DNA from: Tissierellales bacterium
GTDB taxonomy: Bacteria > Bacillota > Clostridia > Tissierellales > JASKZW01
NCBI GenBank assembly: GCA_030152145.1
Contig: JASLIL010000075.1
Coordinates: 1-22,519 of the forward strand
Length of the DNA: 22,519 nt
Direction: 5' to 3'
Part shown: piece by piece, positions 22,226 to 22,519 of the stretch
Layout: each line of letters starts with the position of its first letter
Position numbering within the stretch: the first letter of the stretch is position 1
Notes under the pieces: generated by a model
What the model was told of the DNA's origin: nothing
The model's database searches: none
The model's input: only the letters and a program-made list of their open reading frames with translations
Position numbers and translations under genes: made by a program

Positions 22226-22519
22226 TTACTCAAATCTATATTTAGTTCTACTAATATATTCTTCATCTTTACTAAGAAGTTTCATACTTAAGAAGTCATG
22301 ATTCATCCCATCAGGGTAAGACTGTGTCTCCAAACAGACTCCTCTTCTCTTTTCTAAGGCATTAGATGTATAAAGTATAACACATGGTTCACTAGTTTCT
22401 ATACTAAGCCTAATATTATCTGTTTCTAAGCAAATATTTTCACCCTTGTCCTCTGAAAGTATAAAGGGGTGATCATATCCATTTGTAACTTTCAAATCTC
22501 TATCTTCCAAATCAAAGTC
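22226..22519 (-). CDS. galM: Aldose 1-epimerase (galactose mutarotase), C-terminal part; 5' end outside window
   Basis: The frame is open to the window edge and ends at TAA 22226-22228, so 97 C-terminal residues are visible of a protein usually about 340 long. They include NGYDHPFIL, IETSEPCVILYTSN and GVCLETQSYPDGMNH (with the catalytic-base Glu in LETQ), closing with TKYRFE, all standard for the GalM mutarotase C-terminus. The enzyme interconverts alpha and beta anomers of glucose or galactose in the cytosol. No in-frame ATG is needed: the frame simply continues upstream beyond the window. Confidence 0.9.
   Translation of the reverse strand, partial: DFDLEDRDLKVTNGYDHPFILSEDKGENICLETDNIRLSIETSEPCVILYTSNALEKRRGVCLETQSYPDGMNHDFLSMKLLSKDEEYISRTKYRFE

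Noticed and set aside
1..22519. CRISPR array, tRNA/rRNA genes, intact insertion sequence or prophage
   Set aside because: No regularly spaced repeats, no cloverleaf-like or rRNA-like stretch, and no transposase or phage structural gene recognised on either strand.

Overview
The window is AT-rich, about 22.5 kb, and reads as the chromosome of a low-GC anaerobic Firmicute, probably Clostridia or Tissierellia. The signs are strong AGGAGG ribosome sites, frequent TTG and GTG starts, extended -10 (TGnTATAAT) promoters, hairpin terminators with long T-runs, and clostridial-type families: a DUF3787-like protein tail, a DUF5052-like lipoprotein and a YqhD/Bdh-type alcohol dehydrogenase. No species can be named from the sequence alone. 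I see no rRNA, tRNA, CRISPR array, intact insertion sequence or prophage.

Layout. 1-156 is the 3' end of a small (+) gene. It converges on ppsA (239-2590, -), which has its own promoter. From 8790 down to 2923 runs a six-gene (-) operon: metallophosphoesterase, nagB, nagA, CYTH protein, tldD, tldE. From 12000 down to 9021 runs a four-gene (-) operon: MtnX-like HAD phosphatase, PfkB sugar kinase, patatin-like lipase, glucose-type PTS EIIA. A second metallophosphoesterase (12186-12779, +) is transcribed divergently from it.

The segment of about 12.8-14.6 kb looks accessory. It holds an intact acyltransferase-3 membrane protein (13245-14282, +) among gene relics, including what looks like a frameshifted histidine-kinase end, and it is bounded by two hairpin terminators that share an identical 17-nt word. 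From 19338 down to 14581 lies a (-) operon: alcohol dehydrogenase, CorA-like channel with a GTN instead of GMN motif, DUF5052-like lipoprotein, and an unrecognised 615-aa coiled-coil protein. Divergent from it is a membrane-anchored D-aminoacylase-like amidohydrolase lacking the usual HxH metal motif (19483-21405, +). The window ends with an unrecognised membrane protein and the C-terminal part of an aldose 1-epimerase, both (-).

Function. NagA and NagB turn GlcNAc-6-phosphate into fructose-6-phosphate. The lone EIIA and sugar kinase suggest PTS sugar handling, PpsA gives a gluconeogenic route from pyruvate, and GalM interconverts sugar anomers, so central sugar metabolism dominates. TldD/TldE is a peptide-processing protease pair and its place in the nag operon is unexplained. 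The best candidates for something undescribed are the 615-aa protein, the HxH-less amidohydrolase and the GTN CorA variant. I did not find a complete system that I could call new.
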